From Patescibacteria group bacterium (lineage in GTDB: Bacteria > Patescibacteriota > Minisyncoccia > Phycocordibacterales > JANLHH01), in NCBI GenBank assembly GCA_038063375.1, contig JBBTVG010000002.1, positions 1 to 54,550 on the forward strand: a stretch of DNA of 54,550 bases, given 5' to 3'. The notes beneath the pieces were generated by a model. It made no database searches, had not been told where the DNA came from, and was given only the letters and a program-made list of their open reading frames with translations. A program made the translations under genes and the position numbers. How positions within the stretch are numbered: position 1 is the stretch's first letter; the number at the start of each line of letters is the position of its first letter. Shown here piece after piece: positions 43,622 through 52,328 of this stretch.

Positions 43622-43692
43622 CTGCGGGACTTGGACTCGAACCAAGATACTCGCCTCCAGAGGGCGATGTCCTACCATTAGACGATCCCGCA
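43622..43692 (-). tRNA. tRNA-Gln(CTG)
   Basis: The minus-strand acceptor is TGCGGGA/TCCCGCA with discriminator G. The anticodon stem CGCC/GGCG holds loop CTCTGGA, anticodon CTG, reading CAG. The T arm has TTCGAGT. CCA is not encoded (GCT follows the acceptor). Partial copies of its 3' end (43552) and 5' end (43786) flank it. Confidence 0.93.
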
Positions 43693-43740
43693 ACTATAGA
43701 CACAAAGAACAACGAGAATTTCTCCGCAAAGCGAAGAATC

Positions 43741-43772
43741 GGATGAAAAGCAAAGCGATTTGCTTTTCATCC
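43741..43772. repeat. 14-bp hairpin with GCGA loop
   Basis: Perfect arms GGATGAAAAGCAAA and TTTGCTTTTCATCC close a GCGA tetraloop. There is no T-run. It lies 49 bp upstream of the tRNA-Gln 5' end, next to a 10-bp copy of that end (43786-43795). Confidence 0.85.
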
Positions 43773-43785
43773 CCACCACTTCGAT

Positions 43786-43795
43786 GATCCCGCAA
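43786..43795 (-). repeat. 10-bp copy of tRNA-Gln 5' end
   Basis: GATCCCGCAA repeats 43685-43694, the start of tRNA-Gln plus 2 flanking bases. Ten bases alone could be chance; the presence of the 3'-end copy on the other side makes a shared origin plausible. Confidence 0.5.
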
Positions 43796-43928
43796 TGATA
43801 AAACTTGGACAGAGCCAAGTCTAATGAATGGATAATACCACATTCGCTCCTCTTCGTAAAAGCTTCCCTTTTATGCCGAAAAGGTATAGAAATAATGGTA
43901 GTTGAACATTTTTAGGGAGATACATGAC

Positions 43929-44537
43929 ATGAATATCGTCTTAGGCCGACACACGTGGATCATTCCAATAGGATTGGTGGTCTATTGGTCCGTCTTCGTC
44001 TCCCTATGGGGATTTTGGGGATGGAACGACGCGGTGCTCTTTAGCGAATGGTGGCTCTTTGATACGCTCGGACACGCGTGCTTCGGATTTGGAGGGACGC
44101 TGACCTTTCTGTATCTGTACCGAAATTACACGTTGCGCGGATGGTTTCTGTTCGGAGGCCAGAAGTTTCTGGTCATGGCTATTGTCACGGCAGTCGCGTT
44201 CACGGGAGTGCTGTGGGAATTTTTCGAAGGAGCCTGGGATCTCGCTCATTTGGACGAAACATCTCATGTCAACGCGCAGGCGGCATCGTTGGACACCACA
44301 ATCGATATCCTCGCTGAAACCTTCGCCTCGTTTCTTACGATGCTCGGGTATGTGGGGATCAACAAACTGTACGAAAAAAAATATCCGGACGAATCTCTCC
44401 AGTTTGAGATAGAGAAATTGGAAGCATTGTCTTCTCATCTCGCCCGTGAGATCCTTACATATAAACAGGAGACCAGAAGAAACATCTACCGTAGAATACG
44501 GAGAACGTTGCGCCAGGGTCTCCGGAACAAAGAGTAA
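43929..44537 (+). CDS. 202-aa polytopic membrane protein
   Basis: ATG 43929 is chosen because AGGGAGA lies 8 nt upstream; a TTG at 43902 is the alternative. Three or four hydrophobic segments (about 8-30, 40-62, 78-100, 118-140) carry GHACFGFGGTLTFLYLY and LWEFFEGAWD, then LDTTIDILAE, resembling the DUF2238/YjdF-type layout. The C-terminus is a basic helical tail. Function is unknown. It ends at a strong terminator. Confidence 0.65.
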   Translation: MNIVLGRHTWIIPIGLVVYWSVFVSLWGFWGWNDAVLFSEWWLFDTLGHACFGFGGTLTFLYLYRNYTLRGWFLFGGQKFLVMAIVTAVAFTGVLWEFFEGAWDLAHLDETSHVNAQAASLDTTIDILAETFASFLTMLGYVGINKLYEKKYPDESLQFEIEKLEALSSHLAREILTYKQETRRNIYRRIRRTLRQGLRNKE

Positions 44538-44543
44538 CGAGTA

Positions 44544-44573
44544 AGCCCGCTTGCATGCAAGCGGGCTTTTTTT
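44544..44573 (+). terminator. terminator after the 202-aa gene
   Basis: AGCCCGCTTG/CAAGCGGGCT perfect 10-bp stem (44544-44553/44558-44567) with CATG loop and seven T. Confidence 0.92.
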
Positions 44574-44580
44574 ATGGCAA

Positions 44581-46278
<1,698 letters not shown>

Positions 46279-46302
46279 GTTGCTCTTCCGCTTACACTTT
46301 TA

Positions 46303-47229
46303 TCAAACGCGCAGATACTTCCGCACTGCCAACATGCTTGAAATGGTTCCGAGCACCACTCCTGATGAGGTGATGATCAGAAGAATTTGGGTGAAATTTG
46401 AAACGTAATATTCAAAAAGGTTGATTCCGCCAAAGAAATTATCAGTCACATCGCCAAGCCAGAGGGTGATCGGATAAAACAGTATCAACGTAATAGCCGC
46501 GGAGAAGAGGCCGTACATAATACCTTCCACCACGAAGGGGCCTTGTATATATTTGTTGCCGGCACCCACGAGCCGCATAACGGCGATCTCATCTCGAGAA
46601 GTGTAGATGGCGAGTCGTATTGTATTGAACGTTATGATGATTGAAATGAGCACCAAAAATATCGTCACCGCAAAACCGATCTTTTCGGCTCCGGCTAAGA
46701 TATTGGTGAGCCTGTTGATCGCCACCTTGTTTTGCTTGTAATTTATCTTATCAATGATGGAATACTTCCCTTTCGCGAGAACGCTTTGCTCTTCCAAGAA
46801 TTTCGCGATGCTTTCGTATTGCGCGGTTTCTTTTGCTTTGATGCCTACGGAGGCACCGAGCGGATTGTCGTCAAGCTCATCAAGGGCCTGAATGGTGAGG
46901 TAATCATCTTTGTGCCGCTCTCTGAAATTTGCGAGCGCTTCTTCGCGCGATGTGTATGATACGGAGGCCACTTCGGGAAGCTCGCTTAAGGAATCGCGCA
47001 GGATGAAGATATCTTCCTCTGAAGCATCGGTGACAAAGTAAACATTCACATCCACTTTGCCTCTTATTTGCTCAAGGGAGCTCTGGAACAAAGCGCCGAG
47101 AAAAATAACAAACCCGATCACAAAAAGCGTTACGGTCATGATCAGCACTGACGCCAAAGAAATTACTCTATTGCGCCAGAAGCTGATGAATCCTGCGCGT
47201 ATAACGCGTCGTGTGTTGGTTAGAAACAT
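46303..47229 (-). CDS. ftsX: cell division protein FtsX
   Basis: From ATG 47229 the 308-aa protein has one N-terminal helix (about 20-45), an extracytoplasmic domain (50-170) with the FtsX motif YFVTDASEEDIFILRDSL and DNPLGASVGIK, and three C-terminal helices forming the FtsX/MacB core. With FtsE it controls peptidoglycan hydrolases at the septum. The start is set by the ftsE stop 10 nt upstream; the longer frame from 47322 overlaps ftsE and is rejected. Confidence 0.93.
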   Translation of the reverse strand: MFLTNTRRVIRAGFISFWRNRVISLASVLIMTVTLFVIGFVIFLGALFQSSLEQIRGKVDVNVYFVTDASEEDIFILRDSLSELPEVASVSYTSREEALANFRERHKDDYLTIQALDELDDNPLGASVGIKAKETAQYESIAKFLEEQSVLAKGKYSIIDKINYKQNKVAINRLTNILAGAEKIGFAVTIFLVLISIIITFNTIRLAIYTSRDEIAVMRLVGAGNKYIQGPFVVEGIMYGLFSAAITLILFYPITLWLGDVTDNFFGGINLFEYYVSNFTQILLIITSSGVVLGTISSMLAVRKYLRV

Positions 47230-47239
47230 AATAATATTA

Positions 47240-47920
47240 CTATAGCACGTATCTGCCTTTCTCATCATCCCGAATAATCTTCCCCCCTTCCATCGTGATG
47301 ACCCTTTTCTCCAATGAGTCAATGACCCCTTTATTGTGCGTCGTCAGCACGACCGTCGTTCCCATGTCATTGATCTTCTGCAGTATTTGAATGATCTCAA
47401 ACGTGTTGATTGGGTCAAGGTTACCAGTCGGCTCGTCCGCAATCAAAAGATCGGGCTGATTGATGATCGCACGAGCGATTGCAACCCGCTGGCGTTCGCC
47501 GCCCGAGAGCTGATGAGGAAAGTTCCACACCTTCTCTCCCAGATCAACAAGCTCAAGCACTTGTGGCACATCCGAGGCGATCTCTGCGTCGGTGCGTCCC
47601 GCCGCTTCCATTGCAAAGGCGATGTTTTCATAAGCGGTCTTGTTCGGCAGAAGCCGAAAATCCTGAAACACAATGCCGATGCGCCGGCGTAAATCGGTGA
47701 CGCTCCTTTTATTGAGCGTATGTATGTCAACGGATTCAAAAAACACCGCCCCTTCCGTCGGGCGCTCTTCCGCTAAAAGCATTTTTACCAGCGTGGTTTT
47801 CCCGGCACCCGAATGGCCGACGATGGAAACGAACTCTCCCGGCGCGACGCTGAAGCTCACTTGGTCAAGCGCCATTGTGTTATCGTTGTATTTTTTTGAA
47901 ACTTTATCAAAGTAAATCAT
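47240..47920 (-). CDS. ftsE: cell division ATP-binding protein FtsE
   Basis: The 226-aa ABC ATPase from ATG 47920 has Walker A GHSGAGKTT, Q-loop, signature LSGGERQRVAIARA, Walker B LLIADEPTGNLD and the H-loop TTHN. MIYFDKVSKKY at the start is typical FtsE. It pairs with FtsX. An ATG at 47947 would overlap the prfB end by 8 nt and is the second choice. Confidence 0.95.
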   Translation of the reverse strand: MIYFDKVSKKYNDNTMALDQVSFSVAPGEFVSIVGHSGAGKTTLVKMLLAEERPTEGAVFFESVDIHTLNKRSVTDLRRRIGIVFQDFRLLPNKTAYENIAFAMEAAGRTDAEIASDVPQVLELVDLGEKVWNFPHQLSGGERQRVAIARAIINQPDLLIADEPTGNLDPINTFEIIQILQKINDMGTTVVLTTHNKGVIDSLEKRVITMEGGKIIRDDEKGRYVL

Positions 47921-47939
47921 TGCGTCTTCTTTTTCAAAA

Positions 47940-48836
47940 TTAACCATGTTGCTCGGCATTAATGAATTCGTCAATATCTCCGTCTTCCAGCACTTTCTGC
48001 ACGTCACGCACTTCAACTCCCGTCCTGTGGTCCTTCACCATCTTGTACGGATGGAGCACGTACGACCTGATCTGATTTCCCCATTCTATTTCCGTTGTTT
48101 TGCTGATAGAAAGCCCGGCCTCTTTCTGTTTTTGTTCTTCTTCCCTCTTTTTATAAAGTTTTCCTTTCAGAATTTCAATGGCCTTCTCTTTATTTTGCGC
48201 CTGACTGCGTTCTGAATCAATATGCGCGGAAAGATTTGTCGGGATGTGGATAACACGCACTGCGGTTTCCCTCTTGTTCACATTCTGCCCGCCGGGACCG
48301 CCCGCGCGCGAGAGTTCTACTCTCAATTCCGCCGGCGGTATTTCAATCGCGCCTCGTTCTTCAAACTTCGGTATGACCTCAACCATGGAAAACGAGGTGT
48401 GGCGCAATTTTTTTGAACTGAAGGGAGAGATGCGTACAAGCCGATGCACTCCCGATTCATTCTTGAGCGTTCCGTAAGCACCTCTGCCCCGCACCTCAAC
48501 CGTGATGTTGCGATAACCGCCGTGGTCGTTCTCGTTTTTGTGGAGGAGGTGCGTTTCCCATCCTTTCCTCTGAAAAAATTTAAGGTACATTCTGTAGAGC
48601 ATTGCGGAAAAGTCCTCGGCGTCATCGCCGCCCGCACCGGAAAATATGGTCATCACCGCGCCGCCCTTATCATATTTTCCTTGTCCGGACAGGGCATCCT
48701 TTAAGCCCTGCAGTTCCTTGACCATGTTCTGCGCGGCCACCTTGTCAGACCAGAAATCAGACTGCGCCATGGCCTGTTCAATCTCCTCTACCCGTTCCTT
48801 GGTGCTGTCTTTCCCGCTTTCCCGTGTGCCGCTCAT
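47940..48836 (-). CDS. prfB: peptide chain release factor 2, short form
   Basis: RF2 ends translation at UGA and UAA. The 298-aa protein carries the RF2 recognition tripeptide SPF (137-139) and GGQ (182-184). It is about 65 residues shorter than E. coli RF2, mainly within helical domain 1. The usual programmed +1 frameshift is absent: a promoter (TTGAAA-16-TATAAT) places the transcription start at the ATG itself, so the short N-terminus is genuine and the mRNA leaderless. Its presence argues against UGA reassignment in this organism. Confidence 0.94.
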   Translation of the reverse strand: MSGTRESGKDSTKERVEEIEQAMAQSDFWSDKVAAQNMVKELQGLKDALSGQGKYDKGGAVMTIFSGAGGDDAEDFSAMLYRMYLKFFQRKGWETHLLHKNENDHGGYRNITVEVRGRGAYGTLKNESGVHRLVRISPFSSKKLRHTSFSMVEVIPKFEERGAIEIPPAELRVELSRAGGPGGQNVNKRETAVRVIHIPTNLSAHIDSERSQAQNKEKAIEILKGKLYKKREEEQKQKEAGLSISKTTEIEWGNQIRSYVLHPYKMVKDHRTGVEVRDVQKVLEDGDIDEFINAEQHG

Positions 48837-48842
48837 GGAAAG

Positions 48843-48870
48843 ATTATACCAAAATAGTCCGGAATTTCAA
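48843..48870 (-). promoter_or_regulatory. prfB promoter, leaderless
   Basis: On the minus strand TTGAAA (48865-48870), 16 bp, TATAAT (48843-48848). Position +1 falls at about 48836, the A of the prfB ATG. Confidence 0.8.
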
Positions 48871-48911
48871 AAAGAAAGAAACGGCCTTTTGTCAGGGCCG
48901 TTTCTTTCTTT
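48871..48911 (-). terminator. terminator of the tRNA-Thr(CGT) transcript
   Basis: 16-bp perfect arms AAAGAAAGAAACGGCC/GGCCGTTTCTTTCTTT (48871-48886/48896-48911) with a 9-nt loop. On the minus strand the distal arm and following bases are T-rich (TTTCTTTCTTTTT). It is packed directly against the prfB -35 box. Confidence 0.7.
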
Positions 48912-48986
48912 AATATTCTAAGGCAAGCAGTTGCCTTGGCTTAGGTGTTCCCCTCTCACGAGTTTACTGTGCGGGGGAATCGCTGG

Positions 48987-49059
48987 AGCCCACGATCAGA
49001 ATTGAACTGATAACCTACGGTTTACGATACCGTTGCTCTACCATTTGAGCTACGTGGGC
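48987..49059 (-). tRNA. tRNA-Thr(CGT)
   Basis: The acceptor is GCCCACG/CGTGGGC with discriminator T and encoded CCA (48984-48986). The anticodon stem ACGGT/ACCGT holds loop ATCGTAA, anticodon CGT, reading ACG. T loop TTCAATT. Confidence 0.93.
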
Positions 49060-49081
49060 TTTCCTCCCGAATTACACACTA

Positions 49082-49540
49082 TCACTGTTTTTTCTTCCTC
49101 TCAAGCAAAGATCGGGCTTCTTTCACCCTATTACTCAATGCCCGATGTTTTCTGCCATTTCCTCGATTGAGGGCGGCATATGTCGGAGTTAATGAATCGC
49201 AATTTGGGCAAAGAAGGCGAAGATTTCTTTCGATATTATTGCGCCAATTACCGTCAATGTGGTCCGCAACCAGTGGAACTTTTCCTGTCTTTTTGTTTTT
49301 CTCTGCCCATCCGCATAAACAACATTTATCCATGAATTTCCCGCGTAAATATCGCTTTATGTAGGGTGAAACGGTCCCTATGCTTTGTAATCCATCCGCT
49401 TTCCCAACTTTCCACTCTTCAATATACACACGATATTGGAACTCCATTTGACATACATTGCTGCAGTACTTATATCCTGCACGGGCTGGTTCCTTGCCAC
49501 AAACGAGACATGGTTTTCTAAATTTTCTAGAGTTTGACAT
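49082..49540 (-). CDS. stand-alone HNH endonuclease
   Basis: The 152-aa protein has an N-terminal zinc-finger-like motif (CLVCG...YCSNVC), then the HNH core with CCLCGWAEKN, LVADHIDGNWRNN and LRLLCPNCDSLTPTY, in which paired cysteines bind structural zinc and DHIDG holds the catalytic histidine. This architecture is common in phage and mobile HNH nucleases. It lies between tRNA-Thr(CGT) and a chimeric tRNA relic, which suggests that the nuclease entered the tRNA cluster as a selfish gene (inference). Confidence 0.9.
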   Translation of the reverse strand: MSNSRKFRKPCLVCGKEPARAGYKYCSNVCQMEFQYRVYIEEWKVGKADGLQSIGTVSPYIKRYLRGKFMDKCCLCGWAEKNKKTGKVPLVADHIDGNWRNNIERNLRLLCPNCDSLTPTYAALNRGNGRKHRALSNRVKEARSLLERKKKQ

Positions 49541-49578
49541 GAGTCAAGCGTATCAAGGTTGTCAACCGGTGTCAAATT

Positions 49579-49630
49579 CAGAAGTGGTCGGAGATTGAAG
49601 GGATTACTCTATCAACTGAGCTACGTCAGC
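49579..49630 (-). pseudogene. chimeric tRNA relic
   Basis: The minus-strand 5' half is a good tRNA start (GCTGACG acceptor, TA, D arm GCTCAGTTGATAGAGT), but after ATCCC it jumps into a T-loop/acceptor-like end (TTCAATC, then TCCGACCACTTCTG) that cannot pair with the 5' acceptor. It looks like two tRNAs fused by a deletion. No anticodon arm remains. Confidence 0.65.
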
Positions 49631-49732
49631 ACAAAAAAGTTACAAGTTAAAAAGTTTATGCAGTTGAAAGTAAATACACTTGCATTCACTTTATAGATTT
49701 TACAAACTTTATGGACTTTTCACTTTATGTGG

Positions 49733-49805
49733 AGCCAAGACCGGGAATTGAACCCGGGACCTCATCCTTACCATGGATGTGCTCTACCAACTGAGCTATC
49801 TTGGC
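49733..49805 (-). tRNA. tRNA-Thr(GGT)
   Basis: Acceptor GCCAAGA/TCTTGGC, discriminator T, CCA encoded (49730-49732). The anticodon stem CATCC/GGATG holds loop ATGGTAA, anticodon GGT, reading ACC/ACT. T loop TTCAATT. Its acceptor sequence is copied in three hairpins just upstream (49869-50005). Confidence 0.95.
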
Positions 49806-49868
49806 GCGTTGTTTGCCTCGCACGCGCACTTTCTTTCATGATACCCATTCCGCAGCCCGTTAGATTCT

Positions 49869-49888
49869 GCCAAGACAGCTATCTTGGC
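49869..49888. repeat. tRNA-Thr-acceptor hairpin 1
   Basis: GCCAAGA-CAGCTA-TCTTGGC: both strands of the tRNA-Thr(GGT) acceptor joined by 6 nt. The right half AGCTATCTTGGC is identical to the + strand at the tRNA 5' end (49794-49805). Confidence 0.85.
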
Positions 49889-49907
49889 GTATTTAACTTT
49901 CGACCTA

Positions 49908-49935
49908 CCTGCCTCGCCTTGCGAGTCAAGGCGGG
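49908..49935 (+). repeat. palindromic repeat, copy B (intergenic)
   Basis: Left arm CCTGCCTCG, 5-nt centre CCTTG, right arm CGAGTCAAGGCGGG, 28 bp. It lies between two tRNA-Thr-acceptor hairpins. This is the only copy in non-coding DNA and the only one whose length is not a multiple of three. Confidence 0.88.
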
Positions 49936-49954
49936 CCAAAACAGCTATCTTGGC
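49935..49954. repeat. tRNA-Thr-acceptor hairpin 2
   Basis: GCCAAAACAGCTATCTTGGC; one arm has drifted (two mismatches) and the right 12 nt still equal the tRNA-Thr 5' end. Confidence 0.8.
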
Positions 49955-49985
49955 GTTATGTTTTTTCTGTAACCAGTCAGATTCT

Positions 49986-50005
49986 GCCAAAACAGCTGTT
50001 TTGGC
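49986..50005. repeat. tRNA-Thr-acceptor hairpin 3
   Basis: GCCAAAACAGCTGTTTTGGC, a perfect 20-bp palindrome. It shares the preceding AGATTCTGCCAA context with hairpin 1. The arms have changed together, keeping the pairing. Confidence 0.8.
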
Positions 50006-50060
50006 AAACAGACACAAAAGGAATGATAATACATTATCAATGTATTATCAAATGAGAGAA

Positions 50061-52325
50061 TTAGAATACAGCAGCCGAGAGTCCGTCAACCACCCCGCGC
50101 TCAACACTATCAAGGTTATCAAAAAAACTTGACGAAGATAGATCAAACCCGGCCGCCGTGTGAAAGATATAGCCAGCGGCACCCGCATTATGTGCTTCAA
50201 CAGCGGCTTGAATGAGTTCTGCTACAGTGAAGTATCCTCCGTCATAGCCATTGCGATTCTCTTCCTGAACATACACGGGCATCAAACTCCCGACTGAAGA
50301 TAAATACGCTTTCACTGCTGCCACATTTTGATCAACACGATCATACCAATTGCTGACACGCAGGAAATGTGGAGCAATAAGGTCAATCCCCGTTGCAACC
50401 TCCCCGTTAATATTTCCGCCGTCGGCATTCCAACCACCAGTGAGAATGTGCGGCTCGCAAGCGCTCGAGAAGGTAATAATGGCGTTCGGCGCCGCGGAGC
50501 GCGCAGTATTCATAAGGTCTCCCATGGCAGAATGTGATCTGCTCCAACTGCCACAGTTGTGCTCATTGACGAGGTCAAAAAAAACGTTCGGTTTGGTTCC
50601 GAAGGCCGAAACCGCGTTGCGGATAGCAACCTTCATATCGCTTCCCAGGAGATTGACGCTGAGGGCATGCAGAATGGTTATATCAACGATGATGCCTTGC
50701 GTGGCGGAGGCATGGATGAGATCACGGATAGTCTGCGTTTCTGTTGGCTTCAGATTCCCGGCCATATCGAAGATGCTCTCGGCGTCGTTACCGTTATCAG
50801 TCTTCCAATCCAGAAAGATACGGATGAGGTTAAAACCGCGCGCATGGAGTCCGTCAAGATCGGAGGTTCTCCAGTCGAGGGCATCAAAGTAGCTGACGCC
50901 AAGGAGAAATGTTGGCGTGCCATTAATGGTAAATTTATCTCCGCTTATACCAAGTACCGATGAAGAAGTGCTCGGCGCCGTCACCGTCACCGTCACATTC
51001 TTGGACACACTCTCATTCGTAGCGTTCATACACGTTAACGTGTATGTGGTGGTTTGAGAAGGTATCTTGGCGCTGGAACCTTGGAGCGATTTCGTACCCG
51101 TCCAACCACCGGAGGCCGTGCAGGATGTGGTATTCGTGGAGACCCATGTAAGGGTGGTGGATTGTCCTTGGGTAAGGGTGGTGGTGTTGGCGGAAAAAGA
51201 GAGTGTTGGCGTGGTGGAAGGAGGCGGTGTGGGAGGAGGAGGTTCCGTCACCGTTATCGTGATCTCTTTGGCGATGGTGTCGCCTTCAGTACCGGTGCAA
51301 AGAAGGGTGTAGGTGGTGGTTTGGGTGGGAGAGAATACAACCGAGCCACTCGCGGCTTTGGTGCCTGACCATCCTTCCCCCGCAGTACAGGTGGAGACAT
51401 TCGTGGTGGACCAGGTGATTGTCACGCTCTCTCCTTTCGTGAGAGAGGAAGAGGTAGCGCTGAATGAAAGTGTGGGCGTAGAAGTGGGAGGAGTAACGGG
51501 TGCGGGAGGTGGGAGAGGTGTTGGCGTTGAGAGAGCCGCTTTAACCAATACGGCAATGGTATAAGTGGCAAAAAGGTCACCATCTGAAACGGTGAGAGTG
51601 ATCTGATAGGTGCCCGGAGAAGAAAACGCGGCAATAGTATCTTTGGTATTGAGGGAGGAAAAAATAACCGAACCGGGACCGGAAGCTTTTTTCCAGAAGT
51701 ATGCGAGGGGAACTCCCGGGACACCATCGTCAGTGGCAAGACCTGAGAGTGATGCGCCATTGGGAAGGAAAACAACACGGTCTCCCGTGATGGAGAGGTT
51801 CGGTGAGCGGTTGGGGGCGGGGGTATTGGGGCTTGCCCCGTTAGAGCTAGGCTCCGTTGGAGCCGTGAGCTCTAACGGGGTGGCAAGGAGAGAGTTCAGT
51901 GTTGTTCTCGTTTTGGGACCCACGGTGCCATAGCCGGTAGAAAGAGGCGTGCCGGAAGAGACGATATTGTGCTTTTGTTGGAAGCGTTTGACGGCCGCTT
52001 CGGTCAGAGAGCCATAGTAGCCGGTGATGAGACCTTCGGGGTAGAGAGTGCCATCCTTGGCGAGATATTGTTGGAGTTTTGTAACGTCACTCCCTTCGCT
52101 TCCTTTTCCCAAGGTGGTGGTGAAGAAAGTGGCAGACGGTGATGTTTGAACCTCCACAACAGACACTGCAGCTTCTCCGGATTTCAGATTTTGAAGTTCA
52201 GTTTGGAGTATCTGCAATTCGGAAAGCAGTGAAGCGATACGCAACTCAATATCGGAAACAGTGGCGGCGCCCAAAAGAAGCGGGAGAGAGAGTGTGATGA
52301 TGAGTGTGGGGAGGAGTTTTTTCAT
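50061..52325 (-). CDS. secreted modular glycoside hydrolase with peptidoglycan-binding domain
   Basis: The 754-aa protein has a signal peptide (1-20), a short coiled coil (24-48), a PG_binding_1 domain (about 75-148), a linker holding a palindromic repeat, a PKD domain (about 172-262), two Ig-like modules of about 80 residues each with the pattern LSFSA...TLTW...CTA...GW.GTK, and a C-terminal TIM-barrel-like hydrolase (about 460-750). The barrel has VSYFDALDWR, FDLVNEHN (acid/base E, about 590) and PVYVQEENRNG (nucleophile E, about 690), as in GH5-like enzymes. It likely binds the cell wall and cuts a beta-linked polysaccharide. It follows the beta-helix gene by 3 nt. Confidence 0.85.
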   Translation of the reverse strand: MKKLLPTLIITLSLPLLLGAATVSDIELRIASLLSELQILQTELQNLKSGEAAVSVVEVQTSPSATFFTTTLGKGSEGSDVTKLQQYLAKDGTLYPEGLITGYYGSLTEAAVKRFQQKHNIVSSGTPLSTGYGTVGPKTRTTLNSLLATPLELTAPTEPSSNGASPNTPAPNRSPNLSITGDRVVFLPNGASLSGLATDDGVPGVPLAYFWKKASGPGSVIFSSLNTKDTIAAFSSPGTYQITLTVSDGDLFATYTIAVLVKAALSTPTPLPPPAPVTPPTSTPTLSFSATSSSLTKGESVTITWSTTNVSTCTAGEGWSGTKAASGSVVFSPTQTTTYTLLCTGTEGDTIAKEITITVTEPPPPTPPPSTTPTLSFSANTTTLTQGQSTTLTWVSTNTTSCTASGGWTGTKSLQGSSAKIPSQTTTYTLTCMNATNESVSKNVTVTVTAPSTSSSVLGISGDKFTINGTPTFLLGVSYFDALDWRTSDLDGLHARGFNLIRIFLDWKTDNGNDAESIFDMAGNLKPTETQTIRDLIHASATQGIIVDITILHALSVNLLGSDMKVAIRNAVSAFGTKPNVFFDLVNEHNCGSWSRSHSAMGDLMNTARSAAPNAIITFSSACEPHILTGGWNADGGNINGEVATGIDLIAPHFLRVSNWYDRVDQNVAAVKAYLSSVGSLMPVYVQEENRNGYDGGYFTVAELIQAAVEAHNAGAAGYIFHTAAGFDLSSSSFFDNLDSVERGVVDGLSAAVF
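51832..51887. repeat. palindrome with CCCGTTAGAG core inside the hydrolase gene
   Basis: Nearly perfect arms (51832-51848 and 51868-51887) surround a second small stem GGCTCC/GGAGCC. It encodes the linker TPLELTAPTEPSSNGASP between the peptidoglycan-binding and PKD domains. The core CCCGTTAGAG is shared with the inverted repeat at 31554-31668. Confidence 0.8.
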
Positions 52326-52328
52326 GCA

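Noticed and set aside
48837-48990. Programmed +1 frameshift and longer N-terminus for prfB
   Set aside because: No CTTTGAC-type slippery site, and the promoter boxes place the transcript start at the annotated ATG.
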